From: Methanobacteriota archaeon
GTDB lineage: Archaea > Thermoplasmatota > E2 > JACPAO01 > JAHWKR01
Reading direction: 5' to 3'
DNA: 47,244 nucleotides
Assembly: GCA_019347805.1 (NCBI GenBank)
Contig: JAHWKR010000018.1
Location: forward strand, 1,499 to 48,742
Part shown: positions 8,456-16,639 of the stretch, in pieces
How positions within the stretch are numbered: position 1 is the stretch's first letter
How the letters are laid out: every line of letters starts with the position of its first letter
Made by a program: the position numbers and the translations under genes
The notes under the pieces: model-generated
Database searches by the model: none
Told to the model about the DNA's origin: nothing
The model's input: the letters and a program-made list of their open reading frames with translations, nothing else

Positions 8456-9652
8456 ATGCCCGCCAAGAAAAAGACGGCCAAGGCCGCCCAGAAGGCCAAG
8501 ACCGTCAGCGCTGAAAGCACCGCGACCGAGGCGACGTCCTGTCAGGCCACCACGACCCGTGGAACATCCTGCAGTTTCAGCGCCAAACCCGGCACGCCCT
8601 ATTGCGCCCGGCACCAATCGCTCATCGAAGAGACGACGAAGCCGAACGGCACGACGGCGGCCAAGGCCGAAAAAAAGTCCACGACCAAGAGCGCATCAAA
8701 GAAGAAAGCCGCTCCCAAGGCGAAGGGCAGCAAGAGACCGGCCACCAAGAAGGTCGACACGCCCGAGCCGGAGACGTCGGCGGCGAAGCCCGCCGACAAG
8801 AAACCGCGGCGACCTGAAGCCCGTTCCGAGGAAGCTCCGGCCCAGCCCGCCGCGAAGACAGGATCCGCGCCGAGTGCGACCCCAGAGGCATCCGCGACCG
8901 AAGCGGCGAGGACAAGCGCCCGCAACGAACGCAACAAGGCGATCAAGCGCAGGCGCCGCGACACCGAGACGCCGAAGACCGAGGACGCCCCGTCCCCCGA
9001 CACACCGTCGGCCGTGGCCGCTCCCGAAGAGCCCGCCGACGTCGACGACTCGCTCGACTACGTCTCCTCCTATTCCGGGATGCTCGAAGCGTCCCCCTAC
9101 GACGACCAGATCACCACCGAGATGGCGATCGGCGAAGACGATGTCGAGCTCGTCGACGAAAACGAGTTCGGCGCCCGCAAGCGCATGACCGAAGAGGAAG
9201 CGCGCCAGAAGGCCATCGAGACCATCGGACCCGCGCCCGATATCATCCCCGAAGAGGACGTCAATGACGATCTGGGCGCCTACGAACGCAGGCTCCGCTC
9301 CGAGATCGGACGCCTCATGGGCCGCGGCGGACGCCGCCGCGGACGCCGAGGCGGCCGCGGTCGCCCCGGTGACCGCAACAGCGGCGGCGGTGGCGGCTCC
9401 GAAGGCCAAGGCGGCGGCGGACCCCGCGGACGACGCCGCGGACGCGGCCGCCGAGGCGGCCGTGGACGCAGCGGTGGCGGCGGACGCAGCGGTGGCGACG
9501 GCGGAGGCCGAAGTGGTGGCGGCGGCGGTCCCCGCAGTGGCGGTGGCGCCGGCAGCTCCAAAGTGTCCCGCGACAGTCCGCTCGCCAACAACCGGCCTTC
9601 ACGAGGGCCGAAGGGACGCCCGCCGGCCCGCAGAAGGCGCGGCCCGGATTAG
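8456..9652 (+). CDS. Disordered basic protein with CCCH knuckle and RGG-rich tail
   Basis: 398 residues from the ATG at 8456. Residues 1-20 are Lys/Ala-rich, like histone H1 tails. C29, C39, C50 and H53 sit in a 'CQA..TRGTSC..KPGTPYCARH' pattern that resembles the DUF5763-type zinc knuckle. Residues ~60-185 are a low-complexity Lys/Ala/Pro/Glu stretch. A conserved-looking acidic, more ordered region (LDYVSSYSGMLEASPYDD to DDLGAYERRLRSEIGRLMG) occupies ~195-288. Residues ~289-398 are almost entirely Gly and Arg (GRGGRRRGRRGGRGR and similar), an RGG/RG domain of the kind that binds RNA or drives condensation in eukaryotic proteins. I infer a nucleic-acid binding role; it could be chromatin- or ribosome-associated. 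It lies next to aIF5B, convergent with it. No experimental homologue comes to mind. Confidence 0.75.
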   Translation: MPAKKKTAKAAQKAKTVSAESTATEATSCQATTTRGTSCSFSAKPGTPYCARHQSLIEETTKPNGTTAAKAEKKSTTKSASKKKAAPKAKGSKRPATKKVDTPEPETSAAKPADKKPRRPEARSEEAPAQPAAKTGSAPSATPEASATEAARTSARNERNKAIKRRRRDTETPKTEDAPSPDTPSAVAAPEEPADVDDSLDYVSSYSGMLEASPYDDQITTEMAIGEDDVELVDENEFGARKRMTEEEARQKAIETIGPAPDIIPEEDVNDDLGAYERRLRSEIGRLMGRGGRRRGRRGGRGRPGDRNSGGGGGSEGQGGGGPRGRRRGRGRRGGRGRSGGGGRSGGDGGGRSGGGGGPRSGGGAGSSKVSRDSPLANNRPSRGPKGRPPARRRRGPD

Positions 9653-9664
9653 GACCCCTTCGTC

Positions 9665-11500
9665 CTACATGCCCCAGAACCGGTCCTCTTTGCGCCGGAT
9701 GGCGAAGACCTGGTCCAGGACGTCCCGCTCGTCGGCGTTGAGCTTGCCCATGTCGTGCAGCTTGCGCGCGTCACCGGCCGGGATCATGACGTAGAGCACG
9801 ATGCCCTCCTTGATCTGACGCCCCACCGTGGGTCCGTCGAGGGCCATGGCGACCTCCATCCCCTGCTTCGCCTCGGTGATGTTCGTGTCCTCGTGGCGGA
9901 TCGACTTGACCGTGCCGATCTCCTTGCCGTCCTCGCGCATGAGGCGGTGGCCGACACGCACACGGCCGCCGAGGACCCGGATGCCGATGATGGCCGGGTT
10001 GTTGACACGGAACGTGTGGTCGTCGAGGTAGAGCAGCTTGCCGGGATGGATGAGCTCCTCGCGCTCGTCGGCGTCCTTGTCGGCGAACGCCCCCTCGTGC
10101 CATTTCTGGTAATCCTCCATGAGCGTGTAGATGACATCGCTCTCGAGGAGATGCACATTGGTGTCCGCGACGGCCGTCTCGGCATCGGGCAGGATCTTGA
10201 CGTTGAATGCGAGGACGACCCGGTGCAGCTTGTCGTTCTCGGCGGACGCCTCGGTGATGTCGCGGCGCGAGACCGGTCCGACGGCGGCCTTGCGGATGGG
10301 GATGCCCGCGTTCTTGCACTCCACCGCGAGCGCCTCGAGGGAACCGATGGTGTCCGCCTTGATGTGGACCCCGGAATCGGCGAGTTCGACGCTCGGACGT
10401 GACGCGGCGAGGACCTCGTCATACATCTCGTCGTAGTTCTCGTCGGTGATGACCCGGACCGGCGCACCGGCCTGCACGCCTTCCGCGTCGCCAAGGAGCA
10501 GCTTGATGCCTGATGCGGCCCGTACCTCCTTGACACGGTCGAACGTGTCCTTCGGGTCGCGGATCTCGTCGAGCGGCTTCGGCTGGAGGATGGCCTTGAT
10601 GCGCGTCTCGAGCGGCTCGTTCTTGGTGCCGACAAGGACATCGTCGTCGACGCGCAGGCGACCGGAATAGATGATGGTGTCCAACGTCGTCCCCAGGCCC
10701 TTCTCCTCCTTCACCTCAAGGACGGTGCCGAGCGCCGAGCCCTCCTCGGTCGTCTCGAGTTGCTGTTCGAGGAAACGCTGGGCGAGACCGACGAGGAGAA
10801 GGAGCGCCTCGGGGATGCCTTCACCGGAAAGGGCGCAGCCGGGGATGATGGCGATGGACTTGGTGTAGTCCTCCACCCGGTCGAACCGTTCCGACTGGAA
10901 GCCGAGTTCGTAGAGGGTGCCGACGATGCGGTAGATGGCCTCCTCGACGCGCGTCTGCACCTCCGGGTCCTGTTTGCCGATGTTCTTGATGACCGGCGCC
11001 TTGGCGGTCTTGTAGCCATGGATGCGGTCGACCTTGTTGGCGATGAGGACGAACGGGGTCTTCGTCTGCTTGAGGATCGTGATCGCCTCATGGGTCTGCG
11101 GCTTGAATCCCTCCGTGATGTCGCAGACGACGATGGCGATGTCGGCGAGCGCACCGCCGCGGGCGCGCAGGCTCGTGAAGGCGCTGTGGCCCGGGGTGTC
11201 GATGAAAAGGAGACCCGGGATCTTGAACTCCTTGCCGCCGCGCAACGCCCCGAGCAGTTCGTAGAGTTTCGCGAGCGGCACCTCGGTGGCACCGATGTGC
11301 TGCGTGATGGCCCCCGCCTCGCGCTCGACCACCGTCGAGCCGCGCACCCAGTCGAGCACAGAGGTCTTGCCGTGGTCGACATGACCCAAGACCGAGACGA
11401 TGGGCTGGCGCGTGTACTTCGTGAGCGCGAAGTCGTGTTCCTCTGGAGCGTCCTCCAGCCCTTCTTCCGCTCGACCCTTCTGCGCGGTGGTCTCGGCCAT
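9665..11500 (-). CDS. infB: Translation initiation factor aIF5B
   Basis: 611 residues, the usual length of archaeal aIF5B. GTPase motifs: G1 GHVDHGKTS, switch II FIDTPGHSAF, and NKVD in IANKVDRIHGYK. Domain II follows (GLGTTLDTIIYSGRLRVDDDVLVG), then domain III (GSLEALAVECKNAGIPIRKAAVGPVSRRDI) and domain IV (IGIRVLGGRVRVGHRLM), ending with a short helical tail (ADERDVLDQVFAIRRKEDRFWGM). It promotes ribosomal subunit joining and initiator tRNA placement. An AAGGAG ribosome binding site at 11509-11514 precedes the ATG by 8 nt, and a TATA element lies at 11561-11570, so this gene has a leadered transcript. Confidence 0.97.
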   Translation of the reverse strand: MAETTAQKGRAEEGLEDAPEEHDFALTKYTRQPIVSVLGHVDHGKTSVLDWVRGSTVVEREAGAITQHIGATEVPLAKLYELLGALRGGKEFKIPGLLFIDTPGHSAFTSLRARGGALADIAIVVCDITEGFKPQTHEAITILKQTKTPFVLIANKVDRIHGYKTAKAPVIKNIGKQDPEVQTRVEEAIYRIVGTLYELGFQSERFDRVEDYTKSIAIIPGCALSGEGIPEALLLLVGLAQRFLEQQLETTEEGSALGTVLEVKEEKGLGTTLDTIIYSGRLRVDDDVLVGTKNEPLETRIKAILQPKPLDEIRDPKDTFDRVKEVRAASGIKLLLGDAEGVQAGAPVRVITDENYDEMYDEVLAASRPSVELADSGVHIKADTIGSLEALAVECKNAGIPIRKAAVGPVSRRDITEASAENDKLHRVVLAFNVKILPDAETAVADTNVHLLESDVIYTLMEDYQKWHEGAFADKDADEREELIHPGKLLYLDDHTFRVNNPAIIGIRVLGGRVRVGHRLMREDGKEIGTVKSIRHEDTNITEAKQGMEVAMALDGPTVGRQIKEGIVLYVMIPAGDARKLHDMGKLNADERDVLDQVFAIRRKEDRFWGM

Positions 11501-11560
11501 CGGTCAACGCTCCTTAAAAAGCGGACGCCGTGGGCGTCACGTTCTGGTCGAGAAGGGCCT

Positions 11561-11570
11561 TGTATATGAG
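11561..11570 (-). promoter_or_regulatory. TATA-like element for aIF5B
   Basis: Minus strand CTCATATACA centred about 65 nt upstream of the ATG at 11500. Transcription would begin near 11539, leaving a ~39-nt leader that contains the AAGGAG ribosome binding site. Confidence 0.5.
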
Positions 11571-11591
11571 GATTGTCGGCGCGGCAGCGCT

Positions 11592-12455
11592 TCAGGAGGG
11601 GTCGATGACATGGACCAATGTCTCTCCGGTGGCGTCCCATGCATGGTCACGGCCGCTGAAGCGGGCGCTCGCAAGGTAGCTTCCCGGCGGTGCAGGCTCT
11701 CCACCTTGACCGTCCATGGTCCCGTCCCATACGTATTCCTGGTCGATCCGCTGTCCGGGGGCGATGGACATTTCTGTGAACGCCTGGAGGCAGTTCTGTG
11801 GTGGGTCGAGCCGTGCGCGCGCGTCGCTCTCGGCACCACCGACATCGTGTACGATGACCGTGAACCCGATACAACTCGTGCTCGATGTGTAATTGTAGGG
11901 CCGGTCCGCCGTGTTGACGAACGTGACCCGGAAGCGCTGGTCTTCGCCAGGCTGGGCCTTGGCCATCTCCGGTTCGACCTCGATGCGCGGCAACGACTCC
12001 TCGACGGTGAAGGTCGTCGTGCCCTTGGTGTCCCACGCGTCGCCGATCCCCAGGACCGCCCCTTCGACGGTGTATGTCCCCGGGACAAAAACGGGCGTGC
12101 CGTCCGCTTGCCGGTACGTCGAAAGGTCGAGGACGAAACGGGCAGGAGGCAGGCGCGCGTCCGGCTTGAGCGTCCGCTCCACCGTTGGCTCGAGGCAGTC
12201 GACCTGACCGGTCGGGCGGAACTCCACGAGGTCGCCGTCGACCACGGTCCAGACCCGATAGGTGCGGCAATCCTCCGTGCGGTAGGGATAGCCGAGCCCG
12301 GAGTCGTTCTCGAACGAGACGACCACCGTCACCGTGCCGCCTTCAGGCACCGGGTCCTCCTCGACGTTCAGGTCGACGCGCGGGAGCGCCTCAGGCCCCG
12401 TACAACCGGCGATGACGAGGGCAAGGACGACGAGCGCCACGAGGCGGGGATGCAC
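11592..12455 (-). CDS. Secreted lipoprotein with two beta-sandwich domains (BsuPI-like)
   Basis: 287 residues from the GTG at 12455. N-terminal lipoprotein signal: VHPRLVALVVLALVIAGC, lipobox VIAGC. The mature part holds two similar immunoglobulin-like beta-sandwich units, each beginning with a 'PxGxxxxxxVxFxN' strand: DPVPEGGTVTVVVSFEND (~35) and KAQPGEDQRFRVTFVNTA (~165). Each unit contains a two-cysteine pattern (TEDCRTYRVWTV..QVDC and STSCIGFTVIVHD..QNC), so each probably has a disulfide. This organisation resembles the BsuPI (intracellular proteinase inhibitor) fold family, a weak comparison. The much longer minus-strand frame upstream of 12455 is not real, as it overlaps two well-supported genes. 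Confidence 0.75.
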   Translation of the reverse strand: MHPRLVALVVLALVIAGCTGPEALPRVDLNVEEDPVPEGGTVTVVVSFENDSGLGYPYRTEDCRTYRVWTVVDGDLVEFRPTGQVDCLEPTVERTLKPDARLPPARFVLDLSTYRQADGTPVFVPGTYTVEGAVLGIGDAWDTKGTTTFTVEESLPRIEVEPEMAKAQPGEDQRFRVTFVNTADRPYNYTSSTSCIGFTVIVHDVGGAESDARARLDPPQNCLQAFTEMSIAPGQRIDQEYVWDGTMDGQGGEPAPPGSYLASARFSGRDHAWDATGETLVHVIDPS

Positions 12456-12602
12456 ACACCGGGGAGCGTCGTGTCCGCCATCACCCTTTCGCCACGGGAC
12501 CGCCGCCCTGCGACTACTTTCGTCTATCCCCTTGCGGGCCTGGCCACTACTTCCGGTCACCCCCACCGACCGTTCAAGAACCCCCGCCCGTTCCCAGACC
12601 TG

Positions 12603-13157
12603 ATGCCCCAGGTGCCGGACGACGCCCGCTATGGCGTCGTCGTCTGTCCACGCTGTCGCCACGCCCGTGGTGCCGACCTCGCCACCGCGACGACCACGTG
12701 CGGCCGCTGCGGCACGAAAAGCAAGACCGACGGCTTGCGTGTGTTCTACACGACCGGCGACCCGGTCGTCTTGCAGGACGCCGTCGGCGTGGTCGAGGCG
12801 AAGATGGTCGGCGGTGACGCTGCTCTTGTCGATGTCGAGGCGCTTCGGGAGGCCATCGACGCGGCACGGGAACGGCGCAGCGTCGAGAACGCCCCCGGAA
12901 GCGGCGCCACGGAGGAGGACATCATCCAGTTCGCCGCCTCGCGCGCCGCCGGCGTCGTCTCCAACGCCCGCAAGGCGGAACGCATCCTCGAAGCGCTCGA
13001 CGCCTACGGCCCCAAGGAAGGGTTCACCCAAGAGATGGTGGAGGCGGCGTTCAGCGCCGCAGGGCTCCCGGTCGTTCGCGCCGAAGAGGAGCTCCGCAAG
13101 GCGATCATCCAGGACCGGTTGTACGAGCCACGGCCGGGCCGATTGCGGCTCTTCTAG
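12603..13157 (+). CDS. Archaeal zinc-ribbon protein with helical C-terminal domain
   Basis: 184 residues from the ATG at 12603. Residues 8-40 form a zinc ribbon, YGVVVCPRCRHARGADLATATTTCGRCGTK (CxxC...CxxC), followed by a short 'LRVFYTTGDPVVLQDAVGVVEAKM' segment. This beginning resembles DUF5817/DUF1922-type archaeal ribbons. The C-terminal half (~90-180) is helical and looks like a winged-helix or helical bundle: ERILEALDAYGPKEGFTQEMVEAAFSAAGL and EEELRKAIIQDRLYEPRPGRLRLF. This could be a nucleic acid-binding or transcription-related protein; no precise function is assigned. Its stop codon shares a CTAG with the convergent neighbour. Confidence 0.75.
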   Translation: MPQVPDDARYGVVVCPRCRHARGADLATATTTCGRCGTKSKTDGLRVFYTTGDPVVLQDAVGVVEAKMVGGDAALVDVEALREAIDAARERRSVENAPGSGATEEDIIQFAASRAAGVVSNARKAERILEALDAYGPKEGFTQEMVEAAFSAAGLPVVRAEEELRKAIIQDRLYEPRPGRLRLF

Positions 13158-13939
13158 GCACCCTGGCGCTTCTTGCGGATGTCGCGGCGCACCTGGCGGG
13201 CGATCTCGGGCGGCACCACGTTGTCGAGGATCTTTGTGATCGTGTAGCGGATCGCCCACAGACCGTAGAGAAGCACGGCGACCGGCAGGGCGAACGCCAT
13301 GAAGGTCCCCCACTCGAGACTGTAGAAGGCATAGTAGCCGACATAGAAGGGTGCACCGAGGACGGTCGCGCCGAACAGGCCCCGGAAAGGCATCCCTTCG
13401 GATAGGGCGGCGCTGATCACGGCCGCCGTGAAGGCATGGATCATGATCCCCCCGATGAAGAGGATGGCCTGCGTGCCGAAGAATAGGAACATCTGGAAGT
13501 GCGTCACCGTCTGGAGGATCTCCCCTGATGTGAAGGCCACGACGCCCCGCGCCACCAGGATGAAAGCGTTCGCCGCGCCGAATCCGAGGCCCAATGGAAC
13601 GGCATAGAACGGGAGGTCCTTGAGCGCCCGCACGCTGTGCCAGTTCAAGACCGACGTCTTCACCACCGACTCGAGGCCCGCGTATCCCACCGCGAGGAGG
13701 ACGAGCCCCACCTGGACAGGCTGGGAACGCAGGTAGACCGCATCCTGGAAGCCGAGCACGACGATCTCGAACGTGGTGACGACGGACCCGACACCGATCC
13801 CGATGAGGAGCCACTTGAACACCCGCCGATCTTCGAAGAAACCCTCGTAACGCGACAGCATGTAGTAGAGGAGCGCCATGGCGGGCACGAGCCCGAACAG
13901 AATGCCGACGAACATGCCGAGGTTGGCCGGTTGGACCAC
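13154..13939 (-). CDS. PrsW-like polytopic membrane protein
   Basis: 261 residues from the GTG at 13939, with about eight transmembrane helices. Three spaced motifs recall the PrsW family of intramembrane metalloproteases: GLESVVKTSVL (PrsW has EExxK), LGLGFGAANAFIL (PrsW has GFaFaxxEN) and GIMIHAFTAAVISAAL (His on a late helix). The first Glu, the Lys and the His are kept, but the second Glu and the EN pair are not, so catalysis is uncertain. The GTG start is supported by a TATA-like element centred 26 nt upstream and gives a near-complete first helix (LGMFVGILFGLVPAMALLYYML). The frame further upstream has Arg/Pro-rich sequence of no apparent meaning. Confidence 0.6.
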   Translation of the reverse strand: MVQPANLGMFVGILFGLVPAMALLYYMLSRYEGFFEDRRVFKWLLIGIGVGSVVTTFEIVVLGFQDAVYLRSQPVQVGLVLLAVGYAGLESVVKTSVLNWHSVRALKDLPFYAVPLGLGFGAANAFILVARGVVAFTSGEILQTVTHFQMFLFFGTQAILFIGGIMIHAFTAAVISAALSEGMPFRGLFGATVLGAPFYVGYYAFYSLEWGTFMAFALPVAVLLYGLWAIRYTITKILDNVVPPEIARQVRRDIRKKRQGA

Positions 13940-13960
13940 GTTCGCTGTCGAGTCGGGTCC

Positions 13961-13970
13961 TCTATTTGAA
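13961..13970 (-). promoter_or_regulatory. TATA-like element for the PrsW-like gene
   Basis: Minus strand TTCAAATAGA, centre 26 nt upstream of the GTG at 13939. Fits a leaderless transcript. Confidence 0.5.
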
Positions 13971-14010
13971 TGGGCCGGCGTCGGTGCCGGCGGGGCCCGA
14001 CCTGGACCGT

Positions 14011-14019
14011 TCATATAGG
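14011..14019 (+). promoter_or_regulatory. TATA-like element for the tail-anchored protein gene
   Basis: TCATATAGG on the plus strand, centred about 40 nt upstream of the ATG at 14055; a start near 14040 would leave a ~15-nt leader. It lies in the divergent region shared with the PrsW-like gene. Confidence 0.5.
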
Positions 14020-14054
14020 GTCGTCTGGCCTTCGGAGATGGGAAACCGCACACG

Positions 14055-14918
14055 ATGGCCACGGCACGTCCCCAGATCCACGACCCCGACCGCCCCGTCT
14101 CGCTCGGCCTCCCCGAGGCGTTCCGGGACACCGAGCGCCCACGGGAAGGGCCGTCCGCGGTCTTCTTCGTGCGCAAGGACCTCGACGAGGTGCCGTCGCT
14201 GGTGCCGGTGCAGCGGGAAGATCGATTCTGGGATTTCGCCGCCGAGAGGGCGGCACCTGCGGATGTCGATGCAGAGACCGACGACCCGTTCGCCCGCCTA
14301 TTGGGCGAAGACCCCGTGGAGGTGTTGTCCGAGAGCGACGACGACACCCCCGATCTCAACACGTTCTTCCAGACGCCAGCACCGCGTCCCGTCGAGACCG
14401 CACCCGCCGGCACCACCTGGCCCCGCCACAACTACGGCGACGCCTATCGCGCCATCCGGGAGGGCCGCGGCATCGGCTGGGCCCGCCACATCGAAGCCGC
14501 CCGGCAACGCAACCGACGCCCCGCCGAACTCTGGGACGTCGACGAGGTGGACCGGCCCGATGAGACAGCGCCAGTGGATGTGGAGGCTCCACCTGTCGCA
14601 TCGTCCGCTTTCAATGCCGACCCCGCGGTCCACGCCGAAGGCGAGGGGTGGCTCGAGGCGCTCGAGTCCGGCTCACGGGAGGTCGAGGTGACCGAAGCGC
14701 GCATCCTGCGCGGTCCCGGCGCTCTGAGCCTACCTGTCTCCGTCTTCGAAGCCGACGAGACGCTCTTCGCGCTCCCCGCAGGCCTGCGCACACGGCCGTC
14801 GCCCTTCGTCGCCACCGTCCCCGAGGCGCCTTCGTTGTTGCGCAACCTGTTCGGGATCGTGGGGACCGCGGGCCTGGTCCTCTTGGCCCTGATCTTCCTG
14901 CAATTGGTGTTCTTCTGA
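14055..14918 (+). CDS. Orphan tail-anchored membrane protein
   Basis: 287 residues, not recognised. There is no signal peptide. Residues 1-255 are soluble, acidic and Pro/Asp-rich, with several Trp/Arg patches such as REDRFWDFAAER, TTWPRHNYGDAYRAIREGRGIGWARHIEAARQRNRRPAELWDVDEVD, and a later 'EVEVTEARILRGPGALSLPVSVFEADETLFALP'. The final 28 residues contain one hydrophobic helix (IVGTAGLVLLALIFLQLVFF) that ends the protein, so it is a tail-anchored protein with its body in the cytoplasm. The Trp/Arg-rich block at ~135-165 is the most structured-looking part. It is divergent from the PrsW-like gene, so the two might be co-regulated. Confidence 0.7.
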   Translation: MATARPQIHDPDRPVSLGLPEAFRDTERPREGPSAVFFVRKDLDEVPSLVPVQREDRFWDFAAERAAPADVDAETDDPFARLLGEDPVEVLSESDDDTPDLNTFFQTPAPRPVETAPAGTTWPRHNYGDAYRAIREGRGIGWARHIEAARQRNRRPAELWDVDEVDRPDETAPVDVEAPPVASSAFNADPAVHAEGEGWLEALESGSREVEVTEARILRGPGALSLPVSVFEADETLFALPAGLRTRPSPFVATVPEAPSLLRNLFGIVGTAGLVLLALIFLQLVFF

Positions 14919-15032
14919 ACGCTATGGTGTAAGGTTGTGTGCAGTGGTGTTGAGGCTGTTCTGCAGATTTATGCCAGCGCTTTTTCCGGAGTGACAAAAA
15001 GTCACACGGACAGTGACGTGAATTGTGCGAGA

Positions 15033-15060
15033 AGGGGGCGTCGCCCCCCTCTCGCGCTCT
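15033..15060. repeat. GC-rich hairpin, GGGGGC-GTC-GCCCCC core
   Basis: In the 197-bp gap before the symporter gene an inverted repeat folds as GCGAGA-A-GGGGGC / GTC loop / GCCCCC-C-TCTCGC with one A/C mismatch. A smaller inverted repeat GTGAC-AAAAA-GTCAC lies just upstream (near 14990-15005), with a third GTGAC copy after it. The large hairpin could end transcription of the tail-anchored gene; the small one may be an operator. Confidence 0.5.
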
Positions 15061-15080
15061 CCCCCGAGGTGTTCCCCGTA

Positions 15081-15089
15081 CCTATTTAT
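15081..15089 (+). promoter_or_regulatory. TATA-like element for the symporter gene
   Basis: CCTATTTAT, centred about 30 nt upstream of the GTG at 15116; supports that start over the longer open frame. Confidence 0.55.
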
Positions 15090-15115
15090 CCCACACCAAG
15101 ACTAGCCGACCCCTG

Positions 15116-16639
15116 GTGGCCCCCGTGCCGGAAGACGCCCCTTATGAGACGTTCTTCAGCAAGCTCAACGCGAGCCTCAAGGAGGAGACGGAGGAAGAGG
15201 ATGTCCTCGAAGAGGTCGAGCACGAGGAGCGCGTCCGGCAAGGCGGGTTCTTCGGCACACTCGCCCGGGTCCCGTTCGCCGTCTGGACCTTCGTCGGCCT
15301 CCTCTCCGGCCTCGGCCTCGGTGCGCTCCTGCCCCAGCTCGCCTTCATCGGCGACGGCGTGAGCGATGTCTTCGCCGTCATCGCCGACCTCGCACCCGTC
15401 ATCATCTTTTTCACCCTCACGCCGGCACTCATCACGATGTTCCGCCAGTCGAGCGCCGGCCGCTTCGCCAGCTGGGTCCTCCTCGGCTTCACGCTCACGA
15501 CACTCTTCGCCGGCCTGTGGGCGCTCATCGTCACGTTCCTCGTCTTCGGCGGCCTGCCGCTCGGCATCGGCGCGGAAGGCCTCGGAGCTGTCCTCGCCGG
15601 GCTCGGCAGCACGATCCTGGAACTGATGTACACCTCGAGCCCCTTCAAGGCCATCTGGGGCTCCATCTTCGCGTCCGTCCTCCTCTACCATGGCGGCGGA
15701 CTCAAGCACACCCGCCCGACGAACCGCGCCCGCCGCGTGCTCTGGACCATCAACGACATCTACGAACTCGTCGGCGTCCATGGCATCACCTATCTCGGCC
15801 GGATCATCCGGATCATCATGCCGTTCGCGCTCTTCGCCATCGGCATCTTCCTCGTCGCCACCGTCGGTGACAAGATCCAGGCCGCCCTCGCCGCGGCCGA
15901 CGCCGAACTGACCTCCAAGGCGATGGAACCCCTTACCGGCTACTTCCTCTCGGTCGGGATCCTGATCGGCGTCAGCCTCACCTGGCTCTTCGGGGTCGCC
16001 TACGGCGTCTCGCGCTACACCGGCCTCCCCTACAAGCGCATCATCAACGACTACATGCTGATGGTCTACCCGTTCGCCTGGGGCACTTCGTCGAGCGCGG
16101 CCAGCATCCCCCTCAACCTCGAATCGACACGCAAAGGACTCGGCGTGCGCAGCGAGATCCGCGACTTCGTCATCCCGCTCGGCGCGACCGTGAACCTCGA
16201 CGGCACCATGATGGCCTCGGTCATCGCCACGGTCGTCGCCGCCAAGGTGGTCGGCTTCACCCCGTCGCTCCTTGACCTGTTCCTCGCACTCATCCCGCTC
16301 GTCGTCATCACCGTCGGCACACCCGGTATCCCCAACGGACTCGCCTTCGTCGCCGGCCCCGTCCTGGCAGACGTCCTGCCGCTCCCGCCCGGTACCGAGA
16401 CCGCCTACGCCCTCGTGTTCTTCGCCCTCGCCGTCGGCCTCAACGACATGTTCCGCACCGCCGTGAACGTCGTCGACAACGGCTTCCTCTCGGCCATCTT
16501 CGAGAAGATGTGGCCGACCCGGTTCGCACCCGGCGCCGATCCCAACCCGCTCTACCGCGGCCACGAGGGTCTGGATGTGGACCCGCTCCCGGCACGCGAA
16601 GTGTTCGGTGAGGATGTCCCCGCGGCCACCGCCGACTAG
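15116..16639 (+). CDS. Dicarboxylate/amino acid:cation symporter (DAACS family)
   Basis: 507 residues from the GTG at 15116. A ~45-residue acidic, cytoplasmic N-terminal region (EETEEEDVLEEVEHEERV) is followed by the eight-helix, two-hairpin fold of the glutamate/dicarboxylate transporters. Family motifs: TSSSAASIPLNLES (HP1-like serine-rich motif), IPLGATVNLDGTMMA (TM7, matching NMDGT), and the later GTPGIPNGLAFVAGPVLADVLPLP (HP2) followed by NDMFRTAVNVVDNG (TM8; N and D bind substrate and cation, here NVVDN). It imports C4-dicarboxylates or acidic amino acids with H+ or Na+. The stop shares CTAG with the convergent OPT gene. Confidence 0.9.
   Translation: MAPVPEDAPYETFFSKLNASLKEETEEEDVLEEVEHEERVRQGGFFGTLARVPFAVWTFVGLLSGLGLGALLPQLAFIGDGVSDVFAVIADLAPVIIFFTLTPALITMFRQSSAGRFASWVLLGFTLTTLFAGLWALIVTFLVFGGLPLGIGAEGLGAVLAGLGSTILELMYTSSPFKAIWGSIFASVLLYHGGGLKHTRPTNRARRVLWTINDIYELVGVHGITYLGRIIRIIMPFALFAIGIFLVATVGDKIQAALAAADAELTSKAMEPLTGYFLSVGILIGVSLTWLFGVAYGVSRYTGLPYKRIINDYMLMVYPFAWGTSSSAASIPLNLESTRKGLGVRSEIRDFVIPLGATVNLDGTMMASVIATVVAAKVVGFTPSLLDLFLALIPLVVITVGTPGIPNGLAFVAGPVLADVLPLPPGTETAYALVFFALAVGLNDMFRTAVNVVDNGFLSAIFEKMWPTRFAPGADPNPLYRGHEGLDVDPLPAREVFGEDVPAATAD

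Noticed and set aside
11592..13814. 740-residue minus-strand frame
   Set aside because: Upstream of 12455 it overlaps the zinc-ribbon and PrsW-like genes in the wrong frame; only the C-terminal lipoprotein is real.
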